Origin: JADJDM01 sp044352985
GTDB taxonomy: Bacteria > Bacteroidota > Bacteroidia > B-17B0 > Aurantibacillaceae
Direction of reading: 5' to 3'
NCBI GenBank assembly: GCA_044352985.1
Contig: JBILCU010000002.1
Span: 186,001 to 250,000 of the forward strand
DNA: 64,000 bases
Both the position numbers and the translations under genes were made by a program. How positions within the stretch are numbered: the first letter of the stretch is position 1; the number at the start of each line of letters is the position of its first letter. The notes under the pieces were generated by a model, which made no database searches, was not told the origin of the DNA, and worked only from the letters and a program-made list of their open reading frames with translations. This document shows positions 52,521-62,664 of the stretch, one piece after another.

Positions 52521-53726
52521 TTAGGCTAATTTGGATTTAACGTCTGAAGAATTCAGCAAGGAATAAAAAAATACAAAAAACAAAATTCCTGCCGATGTTT
52601 GAAGCATCGATTCAACTAAAAAGTTCATTGTAATTAGTAACCCAAAAAAAAGCTGAAGTTCGTTTTTAGATTTTATTCCAAACCAAACGGAATAAAAAAT
52701 CATTCCTAGTAAAATCAAAAAACCAATACCACCTAAACCAATTGTTGTTTGCAAAAACTGATTGTGGGCATTTAATTTTTTTTCTAAAGCACCTGTTAAT
52801 CCTTGTTTTTCGTATGCCTGATAAAGTGCGTCATTAGCATCACCTGGCGTGTAACCTAAAATTGGTTTTTGTTTTATTAAATTTAAACTTTCTTTCCAAA
52901 TTAATAAACGTACGGCATTGCTTTCACTGGTAGTTTTATCAATTTCATTTGTAGCTGTTAAAACACTCACTACATTTCTCATTCGAGCTGCAGGTATGCT
53001 ATCTGAAAAGAGAAAAAACAAGGCACTTGCAATAAATGTAATTGCAACAAAAAGTATAGATTTAAATTGTTTTCTTTTAAAAAGTTGAATCAAAATAATT
53101 AATGGTATCAACATAAAAAATGTAAGAATGCCCATTTTAGATGCTGAAAAGTAAATTCCTGAAACCAAAAAAACAACAATTGAATAAATGAATGCTTTAC
53201 TATTTATTAAAGAAGTAAGTTCCTTAAATTTTAGCATTAAAATAAAAACAGAAAAAGCCAAATACATCGAAAAATAACTCGGATGCATGAATAAACAAAA
53301 CTCATTGTAGGTTAGAAAATTGGAGTGATTAAACCAATGTATGATTGAATTTACCGTACAAATTACTAATGCTAAAACATTAGCACCAACAAATGTAAAC
53401 AAGAGCTTGTTTTTTGTTTCAATATTAAAATTTGACTGGGCAAAAAGAAATGGTAAAAAGAGAAAACTTAATTTAATCTCAATGCTAAAAAGTGCTTCTT
53501 TAGCATTTGTAGAAAAAAAACCAGCGAATAGATGAGCGACAAAAAAAAGAATTGGCAAAAACAAACTTAAATTCTTTCTTTTTAATTTTAAATTAATCTG
53601 CTTAAAATTAAACAAGTGGAAAATCAGCCAACAGGCAATGATAGGAGAAAGTAAAAGTTTAAACGGCAATAAAAATGCAATAGCAATTGCAAAATAAAAA
53701 TTAGCTGGTGGATAATTCAATTTCAT
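52521..53726 (-). CDS. O-antigen ligase / Wzy-type family membrane protein
   Basis: A 401-residue protein with about 10-12 membrane segments. The long periplasmic loop has ESNAVRLLIWKESLNLIKQK, then PILGYTPGDANDALYQAY and LNAHNQFLQTTIGLGGIGF, the Wzy_C-type signature with conserved His and Arg. It ligates or polymerises glycan chains at the inner membrane's outer face. Which glycan is uncertain. It begins 4 bp before the CheB-like gene ends, so it may be co-transcribed with the signalling genes upstream. Confidence 0.85.
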   Translation of the reverse strand: MKLNYPPANFYFAIAIAFLLPFKLLLSPIIACWLIFHLFNFKQINLKLKRKNLSLFLPILFFVAHLFAGFFSTNAKEALFSIEIKLSFLFLPFLFAQSNFNIETKNKLLFTFVGANVLALVICTVNSIIHWFNHSNFLTYNEFCLFMHPSYFSMYLAFSVFILMLKFKELTSLINSKAFIYSIVVFLVSGIYFSASKMGILTFFMLIPLIILIQLFKRKQFKSILFVAITFIASALFFLFSDSIPAARMRNVVSVLTATNEIDKTTSESNAVRLLIWKESLNLIKQKPILGYTPGDANDALYQAYEKQGLTGALEKKLNAHNQFLQTTIGLGGIGFLILLGMIFYSVWFGIKSKNELQLFFGLLITMNFLVESMLQTSAGILFFVFFYSLLNSSDVKSKLA

Positions 53727-53729
53727 TTA

Positions 53730-55547
53730 TCAAAATCCAATTGACATAATCAAAATGTCATCAATCTGTTCTTCATTGCCTTTCCAATCTTTTAAGGCTT
53801 TTTCAATATACACATGTTGATCGTTCAAATTCATTTCAGAGCATTCGGTTATAAGTTGCATAAATCGTTTCGACATGAATTTTTTTCCGTTTGGTCCGCC
53901 AAACTGGTCCACTACTCCATCGGTGTACATGTAAAATCTGTCGCCCGATTTTATATTAAATTGATGTAAAGTGAAGTCTGTATCCTCATGCATATTTCCA
54001 TTAATGCCAAAAGCATTCGGCTGAACACGTTCAATTGAATCAGCGGATGTTTTTATTAATGGTCTGCCCGCTCCTGCATATTGCAAAATATTTTCTCTTC
54101 TTTTAAAAGTACAAATCGCCAATTCTAAACCATCATTAATAGAAACATTTGTAAACTCGTTTCTAAAAGAAGAGCGAAATTCGTTCGACATTTCTTTTAA
54201 AATCATATCCGGGCTAGTTATTCCTTTATTTTCTACAATATTATGAATGATATTTACGCTGATCATGGTCATCATGGCTCCAGGAACTCCATGTCCGGTA
54301 CAATCTCCACAAACAAGCACCACCTCTTTATTCATTTCTTTCATGAAATAGAAATCACCACCAATGGATTCCTTGGGCTGAAATAAAACAAAACTTTCAT
54401 GAAATTGTGCAGCAATTGCTTCCGGTTTAGGAAGTATGGCTTGCTGTATGTTCTGGGCATATCTCAAGCTGGCAGTTACATCCGTGGTGTATTCCTTCAT
54501 CACCTCGTGTTCGCGCTTCACTGTTTTTACTACTTTATTCGTCTCTTTTGTTTTAGCACTGATTTTTATACACAACCTCAGCTTTGCTTTTAATAGAGCT
54601 GGATCAGGTGGTTTGCCTAAAAAATCAATAGCTCCGGATTCAATGCCTTGTATTACTTTTTCTTTATCAGAGCCTAAAGCAGATAAAAAGATGATGGGAA
54701 TATTTTTGGTTTCTTCTTTTTGTGAAAGTTGCTTGGCAACTTCAAAGCCATCCATTTCAGGCATTTGAACATCTAAAATGATGCAATCATAAGCTGTTTT
54801 AGAAGCCATTTCTATGGCTTGTTTGCCTGATGTTGTTTTATGAATGATGTAGGGTTCGGATTTGAGAATTGCATTTAAAGTAAATAAGTTATCATCTAAG
54901 TCATCTACTAAAAGTATTATCGGCAAATTCTCTTCAACTTCTTCACCTTTTTTAATTCCGTTTATTATTCGATCAATGGACTTGCCCGAAGCATCAGCTA
55001 TGAAATTGCAAATCTTTAAAGTATCAGCAATTAAATCAGGGAAAAACAAATTAATGGCCGACATCGGCATTGTAGCAACTGTAGCAGAATCTGGTGACTG
55101 AACTATTGTTAACCCACCAGCTTCTTTAATTTTTTTTAGCCCTTCTGCGCCATCCGAATTTGCACCGGATAATAAAATTCCAACACATTTATCTCCAAAA
55201 GCTTTTGCAAAGCTTTCGAATGTAACATCAATACTTGGTCGGGAAAAATTTACTTTCTCGGATACATCCAGGCACAATAAACCTGATTTATCAACCAGCA
55301 AATGATAATCTCCGGGAACCAAAAACATGTTGTTGGGTTCTAATTGCATCTTATCCTGAATTTCAAAAACTTTAATTTTTGATTTTCTGTTTAATACATC
55401 TTCCAAATGATATTCAACCGTTGCTTTACGGTGAATAACTACCACAATAGCATGCGGAAAATCAACAGGAATAAAAGGTATGAGTTTGATAATAACTTCT
55501 ATACTTCCGGCAGATCCACCTATAACAATTACGCCATTTTTCTCCAT
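53730..55547 (-). CDS. CheB methylesterase-receiver-SpoIIE phosphatase fusion
   Basis: A 605-residue protein in three parts. Residues about 1-190 form a CheB-type methylesterase (VIVIGGSAGSIEVIIKLIP, VIHRK, LLSGANSDGAEGLKKI). About 205-330 is a receiver (ILLVDDLDDNLFTLNAILK, phospho-acceptor Asp in CIILDVQMPEMDG, Lys in FLGKPPDPAL). The C-terminus is a PP2C/SpoIIE phosphatase (GGDFYFMKEM, VLVCGDCTGHGVPGAMMTM, YMYTDGVVDQFGG). It probably joins receptor-like methylation to serine/threonine dephosphorylation. It overlaps the cheR gene by 19 bp. Confidence 0.9.
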   Translation of the reverse strand: MEKNGVIVIGGSAGSIEVIIKLIPFIPVDFPHAIVVVIHRKATVEYHLEDVLNRKSKIKVFEIQDKMQLEPNNMFLVPGDYHLLVDKSGLLCLDVSEKVNFSRPSIDVTFESFAKAFGDKCVGILLSGANSDGAEGLKKIKEAGGLTIVQSPDSATVATMPMSAINLFFPDLIADTLKICNFIADASGKSIDRIINGIKKGEEVEENLPIILLVDDLDDNLFTLNAILKSEPYIIHKTTSGKQAIEMASKTAYDCIILDVQMPEMDGFEVAKQLSQKEETKNIPIIFLSALGSDKEKVIQGIESGAIDFLGKPPDPALLKAKLRLCIKISAKTKETNKVVKTVKREHEVMKEYTTDVTASLRYAQNIQQAILPKPEAIAAQFHESFVLFQPKESIGGDFYFMKEMNKEVVLVCGDCTGHGVPGAMMTMISVNIIHNIVENKGITSPDMILKEMSNEFRSSFRNEFTNVSINDGLELAICTFKRRENILQYAGAGRPLIKTSADSIERVQPNAFGINGNMHEDTDFTLHQFNIKSGDRFYMYTDGVVDQFGGPNGKKFMSKRFMQLITECSEMNLNDQHVYIEKALKDWKGNEEQIDDILIMSIGF

Positions 55548-56362
55548 ATCCTGAATTGTGAGTTATAAGTATCCATTGTTTTTTCTATGGAAGAAAACAT
55601 AATGGTTTCTTTTGAACCCAATGCTAAAAAACCGTGATTGTTTAAGCTATTATAAAAAGTTTGTAAAATCTGATCTTGTAATTGTTTATTGAAATAAATC
55701 AGCACATTTCGGCAAATAATTAAATCAAATTTATTGAAACCACTATCCGTTACTAAATTATGTGTGCTGAAAATTATTTTTTTCCGAAGTTCTTCCTTAA
55801 TGATTAAATTGCCCTCTACCAAATCGTAATAATCTGCAAAATTTCCCTTCAGTTCAGATTCTTTATAATTGCTTTCGTAGGTCTTTAATAAATCCATGGA
55901 ATATTTACCGCTTGCAGCCGTTTGCAAAACGGTTTGATTAATATCCGTTGCGTAAATAATCGCTTTATCCAAAATTCCTGCTTCTTTTAAAACAATAGCC
56001 ATTGAATAAGGTTCTTCACCGGTTGAACAGCCTGCATGCCAGATTTTAATGGATGGAAGTTCTTTCAATTGAGGCAACACTTCTTTCTTCATGATATTAA
56101 AGAAGTATGGATCGCGAAACATTTCGGTAACGTTTACCGTGATTTCTTGAATGAATTCATTTAATAAAACGCTATCATTATGCAATTGCTCAATAAAACC
56201 GGAAAAATTACTAATTTTTTTTAAATCGATAAAACGTTGAAACCTTCTGTGCAATGAGGGTGTAGAGTAATTCGAAAAATCATATCCGGATGCATCGTAA
56301 ATGGCAGCAACTAGTTCGTCAGCTTCTACATCACCAATTTCAATTCTTAAAGTTGTGTTCAT
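55529..56362 (-). CDS. CheR-type protein-glutamate methyltransferase
   Basis: A 277-residue protein with the CheR N-terminal helical domain (DASGYDFSNYSTPSLHRRFQ), SAM motif IKIWHAGCSTGEEPYSMAI, and the later FDLIICRNVLIYFNKQLQDQ and FLALGSKETI. It would methylate a glutamate on a receptor or on the cluster's sensor kinase; no MCP gene is in the window. It overlaps the CheB-type gene by 19 bp and directly follows the response regulator. Confidence 0.92.
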   Translation of the reverse strand: MNTTLRIEIGDVEADELVAAIYDASGYDFSNYSTPSLHRRFQRFIDLKKISNFSGFIEQLHNDSVLLNEFIQEITVNVTEMFRDPYFFNIMKKEVLPQLKELPSIKIWHAGCSTGEEPYSMAIVLKEAGILDKAIIYATDINQTVLQTAASGKYSMDLLKTYESNYKESELKGNFADYYDLVEGNLIIKEELRKKIIFSTHNLVTDSGFNKFDLIICRNVLIYFNKQLQDQILQTFYNSLNNHGFLALGSKETIMFSSIEKTMDTYNSQFRIWRKMA

Positions 56363-56734
56363 TTACATTAATAGTGTGTTTATTTTCTTCACCAATACAT
56401 CTATATCAACAGGTTTGGTACAATAATCGTTTGCTCCTGCTTCCAGGCATCTTTCCATATCACCTTTCATGGCTAATGCAGTAAGTGCAATAACTTTATT
56501 GGTTTTTAAAACATCATCTCCTCGCATTACACGAAGTGTTTCAAAACCATCCATAACAGGCATCATCATATCAAGCAAAATAATGTCGTATTGATTGTCT
56601 TTTAATTTATCCAAACACTCTCGGCCATCTCGCGCCGACTCTACTTTAAATTTTTTAGCTTTTAAGTATGCAGACAATGCAAATATGTTTCGCTCATCGT
56701 CATCAACCAAAAGTATTTTTATAGTTTCGTTCAT
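56363..56734 (-). CDS. Single-domain response regulator
   Basis: A 123-residue receiver domain with ILLVDDDERNIFALSAYLK, phospho-acceptor Asp in DIILLDMMMPVMDGFETL, Thr in IALTALA and Lys in YCTKPVD. No output domain, so it acts by binding partners. Its stop codon and the cheR start are adjacent, and it starts 2 bp after the hybrid kinase ends. Confidence 0.94.
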   Translation of the reverse strand: MNETIKILLVDDDERNIFALSAYLKAKKFKVESARDGRECLDKLKDNQYDIILLDMMMPVMDGFETLRVMRGDDVLKTNKVIALTALAMKGDMERCLEAGANDYCTKPVDIDVLVKKINTLLM

Positions 56735-56736
56735 GA

Positions 56737-59700
56737 TTAGTTTTTACTTTCTTTGTTCATTAACCAGATCTTAATCAGTGAAATTAAGAAATCTGCATCT
56801 ATTGGTTTTGTTAAATAGTCGGAACATCCACATTTAATGCATTTTTCACGTTCATCGGCTTGAGTTTTACCGGTAAGTGCAATTATTGGAACGTGTAATC
56901 CTCCGTTTAATTTCCTTATTTCTCTGGTTGCTTCGTAACCATCCATTTCAGGCATCATGATGTCCATCAACACAACATCAATATCATTATTGGATTTCCA
57001 AACATCAATGGCTTCTTTACCATTTTTTGCCTGAATGATAAGTGCTTTATTGGTTTCTAATAATTTACCAATTGAAAAACGATTTTGTTCATCGTCATCA
57101 ACTACTAATATTTTTTTATTCTCTAACAATTTTGCAGGAATAATAGCTGGCTTTATGGTTTTGGAGGCATTCCCTTTGTTTACATAATTTAGGAAAAGTC
57201 CAATTTCATCGGTAATTCCAGTATAATTTTTTACAATTTTAATGATGAAAGCATCTTCAAACTGATGAATTCTTTTTTGGTCGAGAGAAGAAAGATAGGT
57301 ATTGCAAAAGATAATAACTGGAATACTTTTACCTTCGAACTGAGGCTTTATTTTTTCAAGGAATTTAGAAACTTTTGCTTTTTTGAAATCCATGTCTATC
57401 AAAATAGCAGCAGTATGTTCTTTTGCTGGTGCAGAGGTAAGATCGCTTTCAGGATTAATGGAAACTACATCCAATTGTTTTTCATTTAAAAAATTTTCCA
57501 TCGATAAACGATGCACTTCAATATCTGAAAACAGAATGATTTTTCCAGAATTTCCATTCATCAAATCATCCAGTGTGGAGAAAATAGAATTTAATCGATT
57601 ATCATCTACTGGCTTTGCTATAAAATCAATAGCTCCGGCCAATTTAGATTTGTTTTTATCTATATCTTCAGAGGATAAAATATGTACCGGAATTTTTTTC
57701 GTTTCTGCAAAACTTTTCACTTCCTTCAACACATCCCAACCATTTTTAATGGGTAAATTTATATCCAGAATAATCCCTGAAGGAATGTGTTTTTTAGCAT
57801 AATCAACCCCTTGTTTTCCGTTTACAGCAACTATAGTTTTATACCCTCTTGCACGCGCTGCTTGTTGCACTACCTTAGCGGTGATTACATCATCTTCTAC
57901 AATTAAAATGGATTTATCGTTTGAATTAATTTGAAGACGGTCGTCTTCAAATTCAATTTCCGGAATTGTATCCTCTGCTAAAACAAGCTTTGGACTTTGT
58001 TCATCAGCATTTAAATTATCCTTTTCGCTATAATTTACCGGAATGGTGATACTGAATGTACTGCCTTTTCCTGGCTCACTTTCAAGGTTAATATTACCTC
58101 CAAGTAAGTGGGCAATTTCGCGGCTAATGGAAAGACCTAAACCTGTACCACCATACTTACGTTTTGTGGAGCCATCTGCTTGCTGAAATGCTTCAAAAAC
58201 TAATGCTTGTTTATCTTTTGGAATTCCAATCCCTGTATCTGCAACGGCAAACGTAATTAAGTTACTATTTTGCATGCTAACATTTAAAGCAACCTTTCCT
58301 TTTGCACTAAATTTAAAAGCATTTGAAAGTAAGTTTTTAATCACTTGATCAATACGCATGCGATCGGTAAAAATTTCTTTTGGGCAATCAGTAGCAATGT
58401 TAATAGAAAAATCAATTTCTTTATCCTTACTTAATGGAACAAATAAATCTTCTGTATCTTTTTTAAACTCACTTAAACTAATTGTCTCCGGATTGATATC
58501 CATTTTACCTGATTCTATTTTTGATAGATCAAGAATTTCGTTGATGAGTTCGAGTAAATTATTTCCTGCTTTGTGAATAACAGAAACGTATTCAATTTGG
58601 TCGGTGGAAAGATTTTCTTCTAAATTATCTTTTAATAATTTACTTAATAAGATAACCGAGTTAAGTGGTGTTCTTAGTTCGTGGCTCATGTTGGCAAGGA
58701 ACTCAGATTTATATTTACTGCTTAATGCCAGTTCTTCCGATTTGCGTTGCAAATCTTTTCCTGTTTCAATTAGCAACTTATTTTTCTCATCGAATGCGTG
58801 ATTTTTTTCTTCGAGCAATTTTGTTTTCTCTTCAAGTTCTTTGTTGCTTTGCATCAATTCTTCCTGTTGCACTCTTAACTCTTCCTCTGATGCTTGTAAC
58901 TTTTGTGATTGCGCTTCTAGTTCGGTATTACTCTCTTCTAAATTACGTTGCGCTTCCATTAAAAGTTCTGTTTGACGTTTTAATGCCTCAGATTCTTTTT
59001 GTTTAGATATATCAAATCGTATAGCTACATACTTTTCAATTTTACCGTTTTGATTCTTAAATGGCATAATAGTGGTTTCTACCCAATAATAATTACCATT
59101 TTTACTTACATTTAAAATTTCGCCTTGCCAAGTTAATCCGGTGCTGATAGCTTTCCACATACCCTTAAAAATACCATCGGGTTGTTTCCCTGATTTTAGT
59201 ATGCGGTGATTTTTACCAATTAATTCCTCGCGTGAATATTCTGAAATATCGCAGAACAAATCATTCACATAAATAATATTCCCATCTGCATCTGTTTCAG
59301 AAACGATTGCCGCTTTATTTAATGCTGCAACTTGTTGATTTAATTTCAGTGTCATGTTTTCAATTTCCTGACGCTGATTTTTCATTTCGGTTATATCATA
59401 ACCAATTTTAATGATTTTGTAAACTTTACCCGTTTTATCGGAAACTGGATTGTAGCTTGCTTGAATCCAAACAAAATCATTCTTTTTATTTTTTCTTCTG
59501 AACTCACCTGAAATACTTTTACCACTATTTAGTTTAGCCCAAAAACCAACAAATTCTTTATCATAATCAACATCATTAGGTACTAAAATTTTATGATGTG
59601 AATTTTTAATTTCATCTAAGGAGTAATCCAACAAATTCAGAAAAAGTTGATTGGCATCCAATATTTTTCCTGTCGGATCAAACTCAATTACCAAAGTAGA

Positions 59701-60330
59701 TTTATTAATAGCGTTTATTCTATTTTGCAATTCCTGTTCTTTAGCATCTAAATCCAACAGTAATTTTTCTAACTCTATTTTGCCCAGTAAGGTATTTAAG
59801 AAAATGCCGATAGACTCAGCTGCATCTTCTATAAAATTTACTTCAAGGGCTGAGTAAGGAATTAGTTTTACCAATTCCATTAAACCAACTAATTTTTGAT
59901 TATAAAAAAATGGAATTACAAATAGCGATACTGAATTGGAACTGCCCAGCGTTGTAGAAACTTTAAAAAAATCGGTTGAAATGCCATTTATAGCAATTGG
60001 TTTTTTCCGCTGAATGGATTGTGCAATTAATGAATTTTCTTTACTTACAAATTCAGGAGCAGGTTGCTCATTGCCCATTGAAAAAGTAAGTGCAAGTTGA
60101 TCAGCTTTATTAATAGTATAAAACGTGCCGATTTGGCAAGTAAAATAATCAAAGAAAAAAGTGATGATTTCCTGAGCAAGTTGTTCGGTGTTTTTTTCGC
60201 CACGTAAAATTTCGGCAAGTTTTACTTTACCATCTTGCACCCAGGAATTTTCAGTATGCTGTTCGGATAAATGCAAGATACTTTCTTGCATTTGATGAAT
60301 TGCCTTACTTACCGAATCTAATTTGCTCAT
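56737..60330 (-). CDS. Hybrid sensor histidine kinase (GAF-PAS-PAS-HisKA-HATPase-REC x3)
   Basis: A 1197-residue cytosolic kinase with no membrane helices. A GAF-like domain (about 40-180) is followed by PAS domains near 205-320 and 335-450, each with a PAC-like end. A coiled coil follows at about 450-545, then HisKA (FLANMSHELRTPLNSVIL) and HATPase (NLLSNAFKFSAKGKVAL, VADTGIGIPKDKQAL, GGTGLGLSIS). The C-terminus has a receiver (ILIVEDDVITAK, Asp in IILDINLPIKNG), a middle receiver lacking clear motifs, and a last receiver (ILVVDDDEQNRF, VLMDIMMPEMDGY). It heads the CheB/CheR/regulator cluster and is the likely input. Confidence 0.93.
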   Translation of the reverse strand: MSKLDSVSKAIHQMQESILHLSEQHTENSWVQDGKVKLAEILRGEKNTEQLAQEIITFFFDYFTCQIGTFYTINKADQLALTFSMGNEQPAPEFVSKENSLIAQSIQRKKPIAINGISTDFFKVSTTLGSSNSVSLFVIPFFYNQKLVGLMELVKLIPYSALEVNFIEDAAESIGIFLNTLLGKIELEKLLLDLDAKEQELQNRINAINKSTLVIEFDPTGKILDANQLFLNLLDYSLDEIKNSHHKILVPNDVDYDKEFVGFWAKLNSGKSISGEFRRKNKKNDFVWIQASYNPVSDKTGKVYKIIKIGYDITEMKNQRQEIENMTLKLNQQVAALNKAAIVSETDADGNIIYVNDLFCDISEYSREELIGKNHRILKSGKQPDGIFKGMWKAISTGLTWQGEILNVSKNGNYYWVETTIMPFKNQNGKIEKYVAIRFDISKQKESEALKRQTELLMEAQRNLEESNTELEAQSQKLQASEEELRVQQEELMQSNKELEEKTKLLEEKNHAFDEKNKLLIETGKDLQRKSEELALSSKYKSEFLANMSHELRTPLNSVILLSKLLKDNLEENLSTDQIEYVSVIHKAGNNLLELINEILDLSKIESGKMDINPETISLSEFKKDTEDLFVPLSKDKEIDFSINIATDCPKEIFTDRMRIDQVIKNLLSNAFKFSAKGKVALNVSMQNSNLITFAVADTGIGIPKDKQALVFEAFQQADGSTKRKYGGTGLGLSISREIAHLLGGNINLESEPGKGSTFSITIPVNYSEKDNLNADEQSPKLVLAEDTIPEIEFEDDRLQINSNDKSILIVEDDVITAKVVQQAARARGYKTIVAVNGKQGVDYAKKHIPSGIILDINLPIKNGWDVLKEVKSFAETKKIPVHILSSEDIDKNKSKLAGAIDFIAKPVDDNRLNSIFSTLDDLMNGNSGKIILFSDIEVHRLSMENFLNEKQLDVVSINPESDLTSAPAKEHTAAILIDMDFKKAKVSKFLEKIKPQFEGKSIPVIIFCNTYLSSLDQKRIHQFEDAFIIKIVKNYTGITDEIGLFLNYVNKGNASKTIKPAIIPAKLLENKKILVVDDDEQNRFSIGKLLETNKALIIQAKNGKEAIDVWKSNNDIDVVLMDIMMPEMDGYEATREIRKLNGGLHVPIIALTGKTQADEREKCIKCGCSDYLTKPIDADFLISLIKIWLMNKESKN

Positions 60331-60537
60331 TATAAAAAATTAAAGTTTATTCTTGTGATGAAGTTCATATACAAATATCGCAAAAATCACGGATTAATAA
60401 GATTAAAAACAGATTGTGGTTAGATTACTTAAAATTAAAATCTGTAAATACTGACTAAAAAGAGTTTTTGAAATTAAAACAGAAAAAAATTATAAATGTT
60501 TAAAAAAATATAAAACACTTTATGTAAAACAGGTTAA

Positions 60538-61425
60538 TTACCTAAAATTACCTATTAATGAAAAACCTTGAGATTTGAGCATATAGGATTTATCACAGTC
60601 CCCATTTCCGAAAATTATATAATTGTTATTTTGTGATATTAAACCAATTAACTGATAATTAGAGTAACCCTTAGTAAAACTTAATAATTTAGAGAAAACG
60701 GTATCAGAAATACAAGAATATCCAAACTCAACATCATTTGAAAGATAGGAACGATAACTTGCCTGATTTATATTAGTACCACTTGAAACTCCACCCACTA
60801 AAAACTGTGCTATTGTAAAAATTAATGGTTGATTATAGCCTACAAAAGCATTTTGCGTGTTTTTAAGTTTTATAGAATGATTGCCTGTAAAAGTTATATT
60901 TTTTGCGTTGTTTGTTGTCATTAACAAAGAAGAATTGATTTGCCAAGTTAGGGTATCATTACTTCTTCCCGAATTTGTAAATGCTTGAATTCCATTAATT
61001 AATAAAGTATCGGTTCTATAGTTATTTAAAAGAATTTTAATTTTATTTGTTGAGTCAGTAAATGATAAATTTTTCTTGTAAGAAAATTGTATTAAACCAG
61101 ACCTAAACTTTCCATCCTTACACAAAATCAAGTTATTGCCATAATTGATTTTGATTTTCATACTATCCAAATTACTTAACGAATCTTTTGTTATTTGAAT
61201 AGAGTTATCAGTTGAATTAAATGAAAATAAAGAATCGTGAAAACAAACCTGTTGGCCAGAAACAAAAACATCTTTAATAACATTTAAAGCAACAATTTCA
61301 TGTTTTAAAAATGTCACATCTTGTTCTACAATTGGGCCAATATCATCACTTTCAAAATCATCTTTTTTACAAGATGAAAAAGCAAATAAAACTATTGTTA
61401 AAAAAATTGACGATAGGTGTTTCAT
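60538..61425 (-). CDS. Lipoprotein of unknown function
   Basis: A 295-residue protein with signal peptide and lipobox (FAFSSC, Cys at about residue 19) followed by KKDDFESDD, the usual Bacteroidota surface-lipoprotein linker. The rest is strand-rich with repeated short motifs (NIKFTGNHSIKLKN-like), consistent with an all-beta domain. No motif indicates a role. It is followed by the outer-membrane protein gene on the same strand, with a terminator between them. Confidence 0.6.
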   Translation of the reverse strand: MKHLSSIFLTIVLFAFSSCKKDDFESDDIGPIVEQDVTFLKHEIVALNVIKDVFVSGQQVCFHDSLFSFNSTDNSIQITKDSLSNLDSMKIKINYGNNLILCKDGKFRSGLIQFSYKKNLSFTDSTNKIKILLNNYRTDTLLINGIQAFTNSGRSNDTLTWQINSSLLMTTNNAKNITFTGNHSIKLKNTQNAFVGYNQPLIFTIAQFLVGGVSSGTNINQASYRSYLSNDVEFGYSCISDTVFSKLLSFTKGYSNYQLIGLISQNNNYIIFGNGDCDKSYMLKSQGFSLIGNFR

Positions 61426-61516
61426 TTAAATAATTTGTTTATCAAACTTAATTATTAATTAAAAAAAAGTTAGTTAAGAATCATTTACTTTCTAACAATC
61501 AGTCTGTTTAAAAAAC

Positions 61517-61543
61517 AAAAAACCCGGCGGTGAGCCGGGTTTT
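61517..61543. terminator. Rho-independent terminator
   Basis: ACCCGGC-ggtga-GCCGGGT hairpin flanked by A and T runs, downstream of the outer-membrane protein gene (minus strand). Confidence 0.9.
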
Positions 61544-61565
61544 AAAAATTAGACTTTATTATTTA

Positions 61566-62558
61566 TTAAAAATAAAAGTTTAAACTAAGATTTCCTGCAG
61601 GAGAAAAACTGTTCATCCATAATTGTTTTGGATCACTTGCTGCTGCATTGTCTCTATCATTACCTAAGAACCAACCTCTTGTTACATCGCCTGATTTTAC
61701 TTTTGTATCAGAAATAACTGCACCTGTTGCAATTGCATTTCCATTATCATCTAATCTGTCTAAACCTTCAACAGTTTTAGAACCTCTTCCTGTTCTTGAC
61801 CAACCAAGACCCCAACCGAATTCTCCACCTAAAGACATTTTAGAAGAAAAGAAATATTCAACACCTGCATAACCTCTTACAGCTAAAGCAATTGTTTTAC
61901 CATCTCTTTGTACTAATGTTCTTTCATCATGGTCAGCAGCAGATGATACGTTTGCACCAAAATTAGTTGTGTAATTTGTCAATGCATCATCATTTGCAGA
62001 TGTAGTAACTGAATTTGTAACTACATCATTTCCATAACTGTATTTTTCTCCACCACCAGCAAGAATTAAAGCTGCTTCAGCGCCATAATATCCTTGTAGT
62101 CTGTATTTAGATCCTTTTCTTTTTTCTAAACCTCCACCAATACCTACAGCCCAATCTCTTGTTTTTTGAACATCTTTTACTTGTTCTGGGTCAATATTTG
62201 TTGGCCAAGTTTGTGGAGTTGGTGTAGCTGTATTTAATTTATCGATGAATTTTGCAGTTGTATTTGTTTGATTATACAATCTGATAGTTCCTTTATACGC
62301 AGTAGTAGCATCTTTAAAATATCTACCAGTTAAAGAAAACTTATTGTTCAATGGATCAAAAGTTGGTGCTCCTTTGGTACCAGCTGCACCTGGGTGTGCT
62401 AAGTCAGCAGCAAAGTCGATAAATTTAGTTGCATCAACTGAAATACCCCAATCACCTGCTTCTGGTAAAATTGCACGTCCTTTTTTATCGGTAAGGTCTT
62501 GTGCAAAAGCGCCCGTTACACCGAACGTAGCTGCTAATAATAATACTGATTTTTTCAT
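61566..62558 (-). CDS. Outer-membrane beta-barrel-type protein
   Basis: A 330-residue protein with a signal peptide (SVLLLAATFGVTGAFAQ). Alternating strands (GDWGISVDATKFIDFAADL, LQGYYGAEAALILAGGG, GEFGWGLGWSR) end in aromatic NLSLNFYF, a typical barrel C-terminus. It probably sits in the outer membrane as a structural protein or porin. A relatively high Gly/Ala/Asp/Thr content and repeated turn motifs suggest strong expression. Confidence 0.8.
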   Translation of the reverse strand: MKKSVLLLAATFGVTGAFAQDLTDKKGRAILPEAGDWGISVDATKFIDFAADLAHPGAAGTKGAPTFDPLNNKFSLTGRYFKDATTAYKGTIRLYNQTNTTAKFIDKLNTATPTPQTWPTNIDPEQVKDVQKTRDWAVGIGGGLEKRKGSKYRLQGYYGAEAALILAGGGEKYSYGNDVVTNSVTTSANDDALTNYTTNFGANVSSAADHDERTLVQRDGKTIALAVRGYAGVEYFFSSKMSLGGEFGWGLGWSRTGRGSKTVEGLDRLDDNGNAIATGAVISDTKVKSGDVTRGWFLGNDRDNAAASDPKQLWMNSFSPAGNLSLNFYF

Positions 62559-62664
62559 TTTTTGATTTTGTTTTAGTTAAACATTGAAAGCAAATATGAT
62601 TCTTTTTTTAGAGAAAAGTTATTAACAATTAATTTACTTATTAACCACTTTTTGTTAATTACGT

